Shown here: positions 13,839-21,267 of the stretch, in pieces
Numbering within the stretch: the stretch's first letter is position 1
Layout: each line of letters begins with the position of its first letter
From: a virus
DNA length: 34,441 nt
Virus record (IMG/VR): IMGVR_UViG_3300020182_000103
Coordinates: 1-34,441 of that record
Direction: 5' to 3' (one strand)
Notes under the pieces: model-generated
Database searches by the model: none
Seen by the model: only the letters and a program-made list of their open reading frames with translations
Told to the model about the DNA's origin: nothing
Program-made: the position numbers and the translations under genes

Positions 13839-14918
13839 ATGAACAACTATATTTTTACGAGTGAAAGTGTGAGTGATGGTCATCCTGATAAAGTAGCAGA
13901 CCAAATATCAGATGCATTAGTTGATGCAGGATTAAGAGCAGGCGATGAAACAACACGTGTTGCTATTGAAACACTTGTAACTACCAACATGGTAACATTA
14001 GCAGGCGAAGTAAAAAACTTTAATGTAACTGATGATCAAGTTAAAGAAATTGTTAGAAGTAAAGTTCGTGAAATTGGATATGAACAGGATGGATTTCATT
14101 GGGACAAATTAAAAATTTATAATGAAATTCATGCACAAAGTGCAGACATTGCATTGGGAACTGATAACTTCGGCGCAGGAGATCAGGGTATTATGTTTGG
14201 TTATGCGTGTAACGATAATGATGCATACTTGCCTGCACCTATTTACTATAGTCATGAAATACTTAAAACACTTAAACTACAACGCCAGGATATATTGGGA
14301 CCGGATGCAAAGTCACAAGTAAGTGTCGAATATGAAGGCGGTAAAGTTAAACGTATTGACCAAGTTGTGATAAGTACACAGCATGTCGAAGGTAAAGTTG
14401 AACAAGCAATAAATATAAGTAAAGTTGCTGCAATGAATGTATTGGGAGACTTAGTAGATGACAACACTATATGGCATCTTAATCCTACAGGTAATTTTGT
14501 TATCGGTGGTCCTGACGGTGATGCTGGTGTCACAGGAAGAAAGATTATCGTGGACACTTATGGCGGTTTCGCTCCTCATGGTGGTGGCGCTTTTAGTGGC
14601 AAGGATCCTACTAAAGTCGACCGCTCTGCAGCCTATATGGCTCGTTGGCTTGCTAAAAATATTGTAGCAGATGAAATGGCTGATTGGTGCCAAATACAAC
14701 TAAGTTATGCTATTGGTGTTAAACAACCCACAAGTATCTATATAGATTCAAACGGACATAATCGCTCAATTCAAAAGTTTATTGAGAGTAGTATTGATAT
14801 GACTCCCAAAGGAATCATTGATAGATTCGATTTGTTTAACTTTAATAATTATAGTGAGAACTGTACTTATGGACACTTTGGTAACAAAGATGTTCCTTGG
14901 GAACGTATTGGCTGGTAA
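13839..14918 (+). CDS. metK: S-adenosylmethionine synthetase
   Basis: Makes S-adenosylmethionine from methionine and ATP, releasing phosphate and pyrophosphate. The 359 residues hold all main MetK motifs: FTSESVSDGHPDKVADQISD (6-25), GAGDQGIMFGYA (112-123), IGGPDGDAGVTGRKIIVDTY (222-241) and GGGAFSGKDPTKVDRSAAY (248-266). It is slightly shorter than the usual 380-400, mostly through a trimmed C-terminus and loops. AGAGGAAC sits just before the ATG. It is followed by a glutaredoxin gene. SAM could feed phage methyltransferases or alter host regulation, but no methyltransferase is seen in this window. Confidence 0.93.
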   Translation: MNNYIFTSESVSDGHPDKVADQISDALVDAGLRAGDETTRVAIETLVTTNMVTLAGEVKNFNVTDDQVKEIVRSKVREIGYEQDGFHWDKLKIYNEIHAQSADIALGTDNFGAGDQGIMFGYACNDNDAYLPAPIYYSHEILKTLKLQRQDILGPDAKSQVSVEYEGGKVKRIDQVVISTQHVEGKVEQAINISKVAAMNVLGDLVDDNTIWHLNPTGNFVIGGPDGDAGVTGRKIIVDTYGGFAPHGGGAFSGKDPTKVDRSAAYMARWLAKNIVADEMADWCQIQLSYAIGVKQPTSIYIDSNGHNRSIQKFIESSIDMTPKGIIDRFDLFNFNNYSENCTYGHFGNKDVPWERIGW

Positions 14919-14938
14919 TAAAATAAAAGGAGAATTAA

Positions 14939-15187
14939 ATGAACGCAGTAATATATAGTAAAGATGGGTGTGGGTTTTGTGTAGCAGCAAAAAATCTATT
15001 GGAACAAAAAGGCATTGGTTATGTTGAATACAATATGTCTAGCCAACCTGATAAAAAAACTGAGTTATTGGAAGCAGCAGCACTTGAAAATGTAGTTCCT
15101 CGCACTGTTCCACAAATATGGCTTAATAACAAGTATATCGGAGGATATGATAAACTTGCGCTATTTTTTTCCGAAAGTGATAGATAA
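14939..15187 (+). CDS. Glutaredoxin
   Basis: Protein of 82 residues, typical glutaredoxin size, with the dithiol active site CGFC (residues 11-14), the cis-proline segment RTVPQIW and the glutathione-binding GGYD near the C-terminus. It reduces disulfides, classically supplying electrons to ribonucleotide reductase; T4 NrdC plays this part. AAAGGAGA lies 7 bases before the ATG. It directly follows metK, separated by 20 bases. Confidence 0.9.
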   Translation: MNAVIYSKDGCGFCVAAKNLLEQKGIGYVEYNMSSQPDKKTELLEAAALENVVPRTVPQIWLNNKYIGGYDKLALFFSESDR

Positions 15188-15191
15188 ATAG
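15183..15191 (+). promoter_or_regulatory. T4-like late promoter motif for the tail protein
   Basis: GATAAATAG overlaps the glutaredoxin stop and lies about 45 bases before the ATG at 15236, with a TTTGGAGAA ribosome site between. It matches the TATAAATA late consensus at 7 of 8 positions. Confidence 0.5.
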
Positions 15192-15235
15192 ATGTAAATA
15201 ACCAATTTACATATATTTTATTTGGAGAATAATAG

Positions 15236-17176
15236 ATGGCAAAATCAGTAAAATTACGTCAAGGAACTGAGACTGAACATGTAGCCTTTACAGGCGAAAT
15301 GGCAGAAGTAACATTTGATACAACAAACAATACAATAATATTACATGATGGTACTACTGCAGGTGGTATTCCAATGGCAAAATTAAGTGATGTGCCAGTT
15401 GATTTAACCGATCTAACTGATGTTGATGGAAATTTGGTAGGTGGAATATCATTTAGCGGAACAACCTATACTGTCACAGTTGCCAGTGGTACAAACGCAT
15501 ATAGTACTGGTAACAAATATTATATTACTGATTTTACAGATGCTAGTCCAACAGTTACACTAACTGAAGGTGTAACTTACAGATTTGATCAAAGTGACAG
15601 TACTAATACAGAACACCCACTCAAGTTTAGCACAACTGCAGACGGCACACATGATAGCGGTATTGAATATACAACAGGTGTTACTTATAATGGTGTACCT
15701 GGGCAGACAGGCGCATACACAGAAATCACAGTAGAAGTTGGTGCACCTACGCTATACTATTATTGCGCAAATCACAGTGGCATGGGTACAAGTGCACCCG
15801 GTGTCGAAATCGTAACAAGTTCATTGGTTTGGCATTTAGATGCAGCGAATTCATCTAGCTACTCTGGTTCTGGAACAACATGGTCTGACCTTGTTGGTAG
15901 TGAAGATGCTAGCTTAGTAACTAACGCTCCAACTTATTCTACTGAGGGTGGCGGCTCGTTCTATTTTAATGGTATTAATTCTCGCATGTCAACAACTTAT
16001 AATCCTAGTTTCGATGAGTGGTCTGCATCAGTTTGGTTTAAACCTGAAGAAGGAGATAGCACCTGGGGTTGGTTTATGAACACTTTCACTTCAGGTGGTT
16101 CAGGTGAATGGTGGGCTCTTGGATTTGATTACAGCTCTGGCGGAAATGGTCTACCAACATGGATGATTGATAATAACAGTACCAAAAGAACAATATCTTC
16201 AGATACTATAGCAACTTCTGATTGGCAAATGATGACAGGAACACGACAGGGTAGTACCATGACACTGTATATTAATGGAATACAGGTAGCTACCACTGAC
16301 AATCTGAATACATCTACAGTGACGCCCGGATCATCAATATGTCTCGGCGCCCATTCGGATGGGACCGATCAATATTATAAAGGATATATTTCTGATCTAA
16401 AGTTATATAGCAAAATGCTAAGCCAAACAGAGGTATTACAAAACTACAACGCATTGAAAGATCGTTACACTGTTGCTCCAGCGCCTGGAGCAACTCCGAT
16501 GTGGTCATTGAGTGGAGATAGTGAGTCATTTGCAGCCGTCAGTGACTCTAAATTAGATACAAGTGCTACTTCGTATGTCGCATTGAACCACCCGAGCGGC
16601 AGGGGAAATACCTGGGCACTTGAGGACGGATCGTATGCCTTACGCAACAATGCAAACTTAGTGAATGATCCCGGCACCAGACCATTACATATTTGGTCAA
16701 CTGATGATCTTAGTGACGGAATGACTACTCAATATTGGATAAAGTTTGATGCGAATCAACCCGCAATGTGGGAAGCGTTACATGGTGTAGAGGCTGGCAG
16801 TAGTCAGGCATATTCTTATAGCATAAGTCTAGCTTACGCAGTCCATACACTGGCTTGGGCTGGCAATGGTGCTTATGGCTATTTTGGACATACTTCTAAT
16901 GGTAGTTCGAGTTTCCCAGATCAAGGTTGGCTTCATATTGCAGAAGAAATACAGTCGAATGGGCGACAAGTTATATATATAAATGGTGTAGTCGTTGTAA
17001 ACGAAAGTGCAAGCGATTTATCCGGACTTACAAACAAGGCGAACCTATATTTTGGAAGCGTTAGCTCTTGGATCACTGATATAGAAGTTCATACTGGTGG
17101 TGGAATACATAATCCAGACCTTCTTGCAACACCACCAGGCTTTACTCCGCCAACAAGAAAGCTTGCCGCCCCATAG
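15236..17176 (+). CDS. Tail-fibre-like protein with cupredoxin-like and lectin-like domains
   Basis: Large structural protein of 646 residues. Residues 1-55 (VKLRQGTETEHVAFTGEMAE, then TTNNTIILHDGT) match the N-terminal motif of many phage tail-fibre and neck-appendage proteins. Residues 72-190 form a beta-rich segment with the strand HPLKFSTT and a YYYCANHSGMG end, resembling a cupredoxin domain; His127, Cys177, His180 and Met183 have the order of type 1 copper ligands. Residues about 198-412 and 430-635 each look like a LamG/concanavalin-type lectin domain (WHLDAANSSSYSGSG, GWFMNTF, MTLYINGIQVA; QYWIKFDAN, QVIYINGVVVV). Host-surface sugar binding is likely. It has a late promoter and ends at a strong terminator. 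Confidence 0.82.
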   Translation: MAKSVKLRQGTETEHVAFTGEMAEVTFDTTNNTIILHDGTTAGGIPMAKLSDVPVDLTDLTDVDGNLVGGISFSGTTYTVTVASGTNAYSTGNKYYITDFTDASPTVTLTEGVTYRFDQSDSTNTEHPLKFSTTADGTHDSGIEYTTGVTYNGVPGQTGAYTEITVEVGAPTLYYYCANHSGMGTSAPGVEIVTSSLVWHLDAANSSSYSGSGTTWSDLVGSEDASLVTNAPTYSTEGGGSFYFNGINSRMSTTYNPSFDEWSASVWFKPEEGDSTWGWFMNTFTSGGSGEWWALGFDYSSGGNGLPTWMIDNNSTKRTISSDTIATSDWQMMTGTRQGSTMTLYINGIQVATTDNLNTSTVTPGSSICLGAHSDGTDQYYKGYISDLKLYSKMLSQTEVLQNYNALKDRYTVAPAPGATPMWSLSGDSESFAAVSDSKLDTSATSYVALNHPSGRGNTWALEDGSYALRNNANLVNDPGTRPLHIWSTDDLSDGMTTQYWIKFDANQPAMWEALHGVEAGSSQAYSYSISLAYAVHTLAWAGNGAYGYFGHTSNGSSSFPDQGWLHIAEEIQSNGRQVIYINGVVVVNESASDLSGLTNKANLYFGSVSSWITDIEVHTGGGIHNPDLLATPPGFTPPTRKLAAP

Positions 17177-17196
17177 TGGTTATTATGCTGCTACAC

Positions 17197-17222
17197 TAAA
17201 GCGCCCCTATAGGGGCGCTTTA
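17197..17222. terminator. Bidirectional intrinsic terminator
   Basis: A perfect 26-base palindrome with arm TAAAGCGCCCCTA and its mirror. The GC-rich stem GCGCCCC/GGGGCGC is flanked by A-run and T-run, then TTATT. It closes the tail-protein unit and insulates the next promoter. Confidence 0.85.
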
Positions 17223-17225
17223 TTA

Positions 17226-17255
17226 TTGTCAACTTATATAAATACCTTATATAAT
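17226..17255 (+). promoter_or_regulatory. Sigma70-type promoter overlapping a late motif
   Basis: TTGTCA (17226-17231), an 18-base spacer and TATAAT (17250-17255), just after the terminator and before the ATG at 17267. A TATAAATAC late motif (17237-17245) lies within the spacer, so the gene may be read both early and late. Confidence 0.55.
17237..17245 (+). promoter_or_regulatory. T4-like late promoter motif
   Basis: TATAAATAC, a perfect match to the T4 late consensus TATAAATA, 22 bases before the ATG at 17267 with an AGGGGA ribosome site between. Confidence 0.55.
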
Positions 17256-17266
17256 AGGGGATAAGT

Positions 17267-17695
17267 ATGCCAGAATTAGATACTTTAAGTATGGAATTTA
17301 GTGATTTAGTAATACCATGGATTGGTGTACTAATTTCACTGGTAGTTGCAATATGGTTTAAAGACTTCGCAACCGGACTTGCTAAAGGTCTAAAGTTCAA
17401 AACTAATCCAGCATTTCAAGAAGGTCACGAGGTATTACTAGATGGCGAATTAGCCATGATAGTTAAAATAGGAATGACCGAAACTGTGTTCGGTGTCTAT
17501 TCAGACCGAGGATACACATGGAGATATGTCCCTAATGAACGTATTCCTATGCTAAAATTAGAAAAGGTTATAAAGAAAGACCTACATATTGATAGCGAAG
17601 AAGAGAAAGCACAAAAACTAAAAACTATTATTGATCAGACACAGGATGATAATATTGCAAAGAATGCAGAAGAAATTAATAGATTAAAAAAATAA
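17267..17695 (+). CDS. Membrane protein with MscS-beta-like domain
   Basis: Protein of 142 residues: one membrane span near the N-terminus (LVIPWIGVLISLVVAIWF), then a domain with PAFQEGHEVLLDGELAMIVK, ETVFGVYSD and YTWRYVPNERI, and an acidic helical tail. The middle resembles the beta-sandwich domain next to the pore of MscS-type channels (F-x-x-GD-x-V-x-x-x-G). The pore helix itself is not obvious, so channel activity is doubtful. I believe similar proteins are common in marine T4-like phages. Both early- and late-type promoter motifs precede it. Confidence 0.6.
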   Translation: MPELDTLSMEFSDLVIPWIGVLISLVVAIWFKDFATGLAKGLKFKTNPAFQEGHEVLLDGELAMIVKIGMTETVFGVYSDRGYTWRYVPNERIPMLKLEKVIKKDLHIDSEEEKAQKLKTIIDQTQDDNIAKNAEEINRLKK

Positions 17696-17699
17696 CTAC

Positions 17700-17728
17700 T
17701 TGACATTGTAATAGAATCAATATATATT
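17700..17728 (+). promoter_or_regulatory. Sigma70-type promoter
   Basis: TTGACA (17700-17705), 17-base spacer and TATATT (17723-17728), followed by a TAGGAGA ribosome site and the ATG at 17750. The spacer holds GAATCA, shared with the other phage promoters here. Confidence 0.72.
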
Positions 17729-17749
17729 ACTAATGTATAGGAGATAAAA

Positions 17750-17965
17750 ATGGAAATGTTTACAGAACCGTCTGGCTGGTGGGCCGTATTAATTGCAGGC
17801 GTTATCTTTCTTATGGGAAGGCACCATGGTCGTAAAATTGGTGCAATTAGTGCTACTGATTTTATATTAACAGAACTAGAAGAGTTAAAATTTATTCGTG
17901 TTAAAAGTCGTAGAACATTAGAGAACGGTGATGAGCAAGTAGAATATATGAAGTTCGATGAATAA
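17750..17965 (+). CDS. Small membrane protein, 71 aa
   Basis: One hydrophobic span near the N-terminus (WWAVLIAGVIFLMGR) followed by a basic stretch HHGRKIG and a cytosolic-looking tail with EELEELKFIRVKSRRTLENG. A promoter and a good ribosome site are directly upstream. It overlaps the next gene by 8 bases. Function unknown. Confidence 0.65.
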   Translation: MEMFTEPSGWWAVLIAGVIFLMGRHHGRKIGAISATDFILTELEELKFIRVKSRRTLENGDEQVEYMKFDE

Positions 17966-18161
17966 TTTTAATTATAAATGTTTAAGTGAGGTTCCAAATC
18001 ATTTGATGAAAATGATAAGAAATCACACAAACAATTATTTGTCAGTTGAAGAACAGAATATGATTACTATATATGAAGTAAATGATATACTAAATGATTT
18101 ATTTCCCAAAGATGAAGATACGTGGCCCTGCCAAGACAGTGGCATAGATAGAATGGACTAA
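17958..18161 (+). CDS. Hypothetical protein, 67 aa
   Basis: Overlaps the preceding gene by 8 bases. The protein begins MNNFNYKCLSEVPNHLMKMI, has a helical middle (YLSVEEQNMITIYEVNDILN) and an acidic end. No motif recognised and no membrane segment. Function unknown. Confidence 0.55.
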   Translation: MNNFNYKCLSEVPNHLMKMIRNHTNNYLSVEEQNMITIYEVNDILNDLFPKDEDTWPCQDSGIDRMD

Positions 18162-18168
18162 ACATATT

Positions 18169-18423
18169 ATGGATAAAAAAACACAAGCAGTAGTATATGG
18201 ACTAGATGATGCAAGTCCTCTAGAATTAGAAAAAGCGTTGACGATTCGTAAAAACATGTGGCGAGGTCTCAAATTCAAGTTAAATCTTATCATAATTTTA
18301 CTCGCTGCAAATCTTTTAGCGACACTATCAATCGATATTATCACATGGATTTCAACCGATCTATTTAATATGTTGGTCGCACTATGGAATAATTCTATTG
18401 ATTTATTTAAATCATTACTCTAA
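18169..18423 (+). CDS. Small membrane protein, 84 aa
   Basis: After a polar N-terminal part with a helical, basic segment (ELEKALTIRKNMWRGLKFKL), two hydrophobic stretches follow: NLIIILLAANLLATLSI and FNMLVALWNNSIDLFKSLL. This suggests a membrane protein with one clear span and one amphipathic or second span. No ribosome site better than ATATT is seen, so translation may depend on the upstream gene. Function unknown; a holin-like role is possible only on size grounds. Confidence 0.55.
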   Translation: MDKKTQAVVYGLDDASPLELEKALTIRKNMWRGLKFKLNLIIILLAANLLATLSIDIITWISTDLFNMLVALWNNSIDLFKSLL

Positions 18424-18434
18424 TAGGTAATAAG

Positions 18435-18665
18435 ATGTCTCTTTATAATTTAACACAAGAACAATGTCTAATGATGGATGCTATTTGGCAATTAGAAACA
18501 CCTGAACAAATGAGAGATTTCAAAGATAAACTATTATATAGTGAACAATTAATGTTTGAAACTCTTGTTCAAATGCTACTAGAAGATACACTAGAAGGTC
18601 AAACATTAGATAAAACCTCTATAGCAAAAATAATGCTCACAGATATTGGTGTAAAATGTATGTAA
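18435..18665 (+). CDS. Hypothetical helical protein, 76 aa
   Basis: Preceded by AATAGGTAA. The protein is entirely helical in appearance (LTQEQCLMMDAIWQLETPEQ, then LLYSEQLMFETLVQMLLEDT), acidic and rich in Met and Leu. No motif known. Its end overlaps the next small frame by 10 bases. Confidence 0.6.
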   Translation: MSLYNLTQEQCLMMDAIWQLETPEQMRDFKDKLLYSEQLMFETLVQMLLEDTLEGQTLDKTSIAKIMLTDIGVKCM

Positions 18666-18784
18666 TAATCGGAACAATAAATGGTAAAACTATAAGTCGC
18701 ACGTTTGATTGTGTGCTTGACGCCATGGAATACCGTGATGATTTGGATGCACACTATATTCCGGTAACTTTTATTAAAAGGTAG
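18656..18784 (+). CDS. Small protein, 42 aa
   Basis: Short frame overlapping the previous gene. It encodes MYVIIGTINGKTISRTFDCV, then LDAMEYRDDLDAHYIPVTFI. The pattern strand-turn-strand-helix-strand is protein-like, and the stop is followed at once by the next ATG region. No family recognised. Confidence 0.5.
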   Translation: MYVIIGTINGKTISRTFDCVLDAMEYRDDLDAHYIPVTFIKR

Positions 18785-18788
18785 AGTA

Positions 18789-19103
18789 ATGCTAGATACG
18801 CATGCCGCAAAAATCTTTGCGAACAATATTAATATGATGATTCCCTGGTATCTAATGGCATCATATGCATATTACAAAGATGATAATCCTATTTTCTCAG
18901 ACCATTTCTTTGATGAAATGGGAAAGACAATGCTAAGTGTATGGGATGAAATCGAACATTTTCATAAAGAATATATCAATCCTGACGAACTACGTGCTGG
19001 AACATTTCTTGGTAAATATCCCGAACGAGTTCAGGGCGGACTTAATAGTGTACGTAAAATGTATTATACTAAAAGTGGAACAGTAAGAAAACGAATAGCA
19101 TAA
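18789..19103 (+). CDS. Conserved phage protein resembling NAD-ligase domain Ia
   Basis: Protein of 104 residues. The segment ASYAYYKDDNPIFSDHFFDE echoes the YY-x2-D-x-P-x2-SD-x2-YD-x-L pattern of domain Ia of NAD-dependent DNA ligases, which binds the NMN part of NAD. The rest (EYINPDELRAGTFLGKYPER) resembles uncharacterised marine T4-like phage proteins. No adenylation lysine motif (KxDG) is present, so it cannot be a ligase on its own. Function unknown. Confidence 0.62.
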   Translation: MLDTHAAKIFANNINMMIPWYLMASYAYYKDDNPIFSDHFFDEMGKTMLSVWDEIEHFHKEYINPDELRAGTFLGKYPERVQGGLNSVRKMYYTKSGTVRKRIA

Positions 19104-19113
19104 GAGATTAAAA

Positions 19114-19470
19114 ATGATAGATACAGAATTAAAAGAAAGTAATGCTAAAAAACTTGCGATTGAATATGCTCAAGAACGTAAGAGATTAAAGCAAGAACTA
19201 TCAGAACTACAAACAGAAGTCGAAGACCTTACACCAACAACACCAACAGGCACTATCGATTGGTATGTTAAATGGCTCAGCATGATTTTAGCAGTCACTG
19301 GTGTATTTCTTATCAGTGCAAATATGATGTTTCTAGGACAAGTTTCATATATACTTAGTTCAATAGGATGGATATATGTGGGAATGGCATGGAGTGATCG
19401 TGCTATTATGATCGGTAGTAGTATTAGTGGAACTGCGGTAATGATGAATTTAGTACAAAGCGTATTATGA
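19114..19470 (+). CDS. Membrane protein with N-terminal coiled coil
   Basis: Protein of 118 residues. Residues 5-40 are a charged coiled coil (QERKRLKQELSELQTEVEDL), followed by a short Thr/Pro linker (TPTTPTGT) and two to three hydrophobic segments (WLSMILAVTGVFLISANMMF, LSSIGWIYVGMAW, IGSSISGTAVMMNL). The coiled coil should face the cytoplasm. No family assigned. The gene ends just before the clamp-loader region. Confidence 0.65.
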   Translation: MIDTELKESNAKKLAIEYAQERKRLKQELSELQTEVEDLTPTTPTGTIDWYVKWLSMILAVTGVFLISANMMFLGQVSYILSSIGWIYVGMAWSDRAIMIGSSISGTAVMMNLVQSVL

Positions 19471-19480
19471 AGAAAGTATC

Positions 19481-19509
19481 TTGACAATGACTGTAAAAAA
19501 TGTTAGACT
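19481..19509 (+). promoter_or_regulatory. Possible sigma70-type promoter before the clamp loader
   Basis: TTGACA (19481-19486), 17-base spacer and TAGACT (19504-19509), which matches TATAAT at four of six positions. It overlaps the start of the small frame at 19487. It would place a leader of roughly 70 bases before the TTG at 19587. Confidence 0.35.
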
Positions 19510-19672
19510 AAGAGACATGTTAGACGATAATTCAGACTACATGAAAGAACTAGAACAAAAATTTGAAGATCAATACGGAGAAGAACTTGAGAGAATTATG
19601 GGTAGAAAAGTATCGTCCGAACACAACAAAGGACTATGTATTTCGGGACGAAAAACAAAAACGTCAAGTTAA
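19487..19672 (+). CDS. Doubtful small protein overlapping the clamp loader, 61 aa
   Basis: Frame beginning MTVKNVRLRDMLDDNSDYMK and continuing acidic and helical up to about residue 40, after which it runs for 86 bases within the clamp-loader gene in another frame and its sequence becomes basic and less protein-like. A promoter-like TTGACA abuts its ATG and the ribosome site is weak. The first 40 residues look genuine, so it may be a real short gene with an unusually long overlap. Confidence 0.4.
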   Translation: MTVKNVRLRDMLDDNSDYMKELEQKFEDQYGEELERIMGRKVSSEHNKGLCISGRKTKTSS

Positions 19673-20516
19673 ATCTTGGGTAGACAGTGGAGCAATTCCA
19701 CATTTATTATTCAGTGGTGCTGCCGGCACAGGAAAAACCACACTCGCAAAAGTTCTATTAAATGAATTAGGCGTTGATGGCGGCGATATCATGATTATTA
19801 ATGCATCAAATGAAAATAATGTAGATACAATGAGAAACAAGATTAATGGCTTTGCAAGTAGTCTACCATTTGGTGGTGACTTCAAGTATGTACTATTAGA
19901 TGAAGCCGACTATCTATCACCAAGTGCACAAGCAATCTTGCGTAATATGATGGAAGCATTTTCTATGACTTGTAGATTTATTCTTACATGTAATTATCCC
20001 AACAAAGTAATTCCTGCAATTCATTCACGATGCCAGGGATATCATATTGAGAAATTAGACGAACAAGAATTTGCAGCAAGAGTTGCAACTATTCTTATTA
20101 GCGAAGACATTGATTTAGATATTGATACACTTGATGTTTATGTTAAATCAGCCTATCCAGATTTACGTAAATGTATTAATATGGTACAGCAATCAATCGT
20201 TGATAATAAACTACAGCAGCCAGGACAAGGTGAGAGTGGCGAAAGCGATTGGGTACTAGAATATGTTGCCTTATTTCAGATTGGTAAGATTGCAGAGGCA
20301 CGTAAACTAATTGTTTCTAAAGCACAAGCACAAGAGTATGAAGGTGTATATAGAAAGTTATATGAAAATCTAACATGGTTTGGCGAAGATGATATTACGC
20401 AAGGACGTGCTCTCATTTGTATTCGTGATGGACTAGTAAATCATGCATTAGTGGCAGATCCTGAAATTAATCTTAGTGCAACACTACTTGAACTTCAGCA
20501 TATTGGCAATAATTAA
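19587..20516 (+). CDS. 44: Sliding-clamp loader large subunit, T4 gp44-like ATPase
   Basis: AAA+ ATPase that opens the sliding clamp and loads it at primer ends during phage DNA replication, normally with a small subunit (gp62). I start it at the TTG at 19587 (MRELWVEKYRP) because GGAGAAGAAC stands just upstream and the ELWVEKYRP opening is the family's usual N-terminus; a TTG at 19563 would add eight residues. The 309 residues include Walker A GAAGTGKT (44-51), Walker B VLLDEAD (102-108), and the SRC arginine-finger motif (147-149). No gp62 or sliding-clamp gene is recognised beside it in this window, unlike the T4 order 45-44-62. Confidence 0.93.
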   Translation: MRELWVEKYRPNTTKDYVFRDEKQKRQVKSWVDSGAIPHLLFSGAAGTGKTTLAKVLLNELGVDGGDIMIINASNENNVDTMRNKINGFASSLPFGGDFKYVLLDEADYLSPSAQAILRNMMEAFSMTCRFILTCNYPNKVIPAIHSRCQGYHIEKLDEQEFAARVATILISEDIDLDIDTLDVYVKSAYPDLRKCINMVQQSIVDNKLQQPGQGESGESDWVLEYVALFQIGKIAEARKLIVSKAQAQEYEGVYRKLYENLTWFGEDDITQGRALICIRDGLVNHALVADPEINLSATLLELQHIGNN

Positions 20517-20519
20517 AAA

Positions 20520-20939
20520 ATGGAATATACAAATGAATATGAACCAAGAATAATTATTGATGATGCCTATTATGATTCATATCTTTTACAATTACATCGT
20601 GAAATCGTTGCAAGTTGTATAGCAGAAGATCGCGATTCTCCAAATCCGTTTCGTGAAAAAATTGTAGAAGACAATGTTAAAACAGTGGTAAATGATACAA
20701 ATGATTTACATTATGCATTAAAGTATTTTGAAAAACAAATAGACCTAAAAAAACACGAATATGTTATAATTGGAGATCCTAACTCAATTGGTTATAAATA
20801 TGAGTCGCTGCAGCATATGTGCAAAGATATTAAATATTATACTAAATTAATTCAAACAAAAGATTGGATTATATGTACGATAAATATAGAAGATAGAAAT
20901 AAATTAATTATAGAAAATAATAAGTTGGTAGTAATTTAA
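20520..20939 (+). CDS. Hypothetical protein, 139 aa
   Basis: Starts three bases after the clamp-loader stop, the position held by gp62 in T4, but the sequence shows none of the features I know from gp62. It is acidic and tyrosine-rich at the start (RIIIDDAYYDSYLLQLHREI), with a central helical part (DLHYALKYFEKQIDLKKHEY). It could be a very divergent small subunit, but nothing seen supports that. Function unknown. Confidence 0.65.
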   Translation: MEYTNEYEPRIIIDDAYYDSYLLQLHREIVASCIAEDRDSPNPFREKIVEDNVKTVVNDTNDLHYALKYFEKQIDLKKHEYVIIGDPNSIGYKYESLQHMCKDIKYYTKLIQTKDWIICTINIEDRNKLIIENNKLVVI

Positions 20940-20940
20940 T

Positions 20941-21267
20941 ATGGCAAAAAATGCATATATTGTTCTGGTTCATAAATTTAGACCAGCTGCAGGCGAAAAC
21001 ACATCAATGAAAAATTTTCTGAATGAAGGCAATTGGGAAATGTTTGAAGAAGTATTTTTCGTAACACGAATTCGTAAGCGTTGGTGGCAAGAGGCAACCA
21101 CAATAATTAATATTACTGCTGGTAAAATAGAAACCAATCGCAGTGAAACCCGTGATTATAAAGATATTGTGCAACATGTAATACTTGCATATCCAAAACA
21201 TTATAACGATTTTTTAAAAGAATGCAAGGATGAAGGCCTTGTTATGAAAGGCAATAATAATGAGTAG
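20941..21267 (+). CDS. Hypothetical protein, 108 aa
   Basis: Starts right after the previous stop (TAATATG). It is basic, with an aromatic middle (EMFEEVFFVTRIRKRWWQEA) and a helical C-terminus. Its end overlaps the next gene by 8 bases. An alpha/beta pattern is likely but no family signature is seen. Function unknown. Confidence 0.62.
   Translation: MAKNAYIVLVHKFRPAAGENTSMKNFLNEGNWEMFEEVFFVTRIRKRWWQEATTIINITAGKIETNRSETRDYKDIVQHVILAYPKHYNDFLKECKDEGLVMKGNNNE

Noticed and set aside
19540-19600. Programmed frameshift joining the small frame at 19487 to the clamp loader
   Set aside because: The A-rich run CAAAAATTTG is not in the X-XXY-YYZ register of the upstream frame, and the clamp loader has its own ribosome site before a TTG.
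20520-20939. T4 gp62 small clamp-loader subunit
   Set aside because: It has the right position but none of the sequence features I know for gp62.
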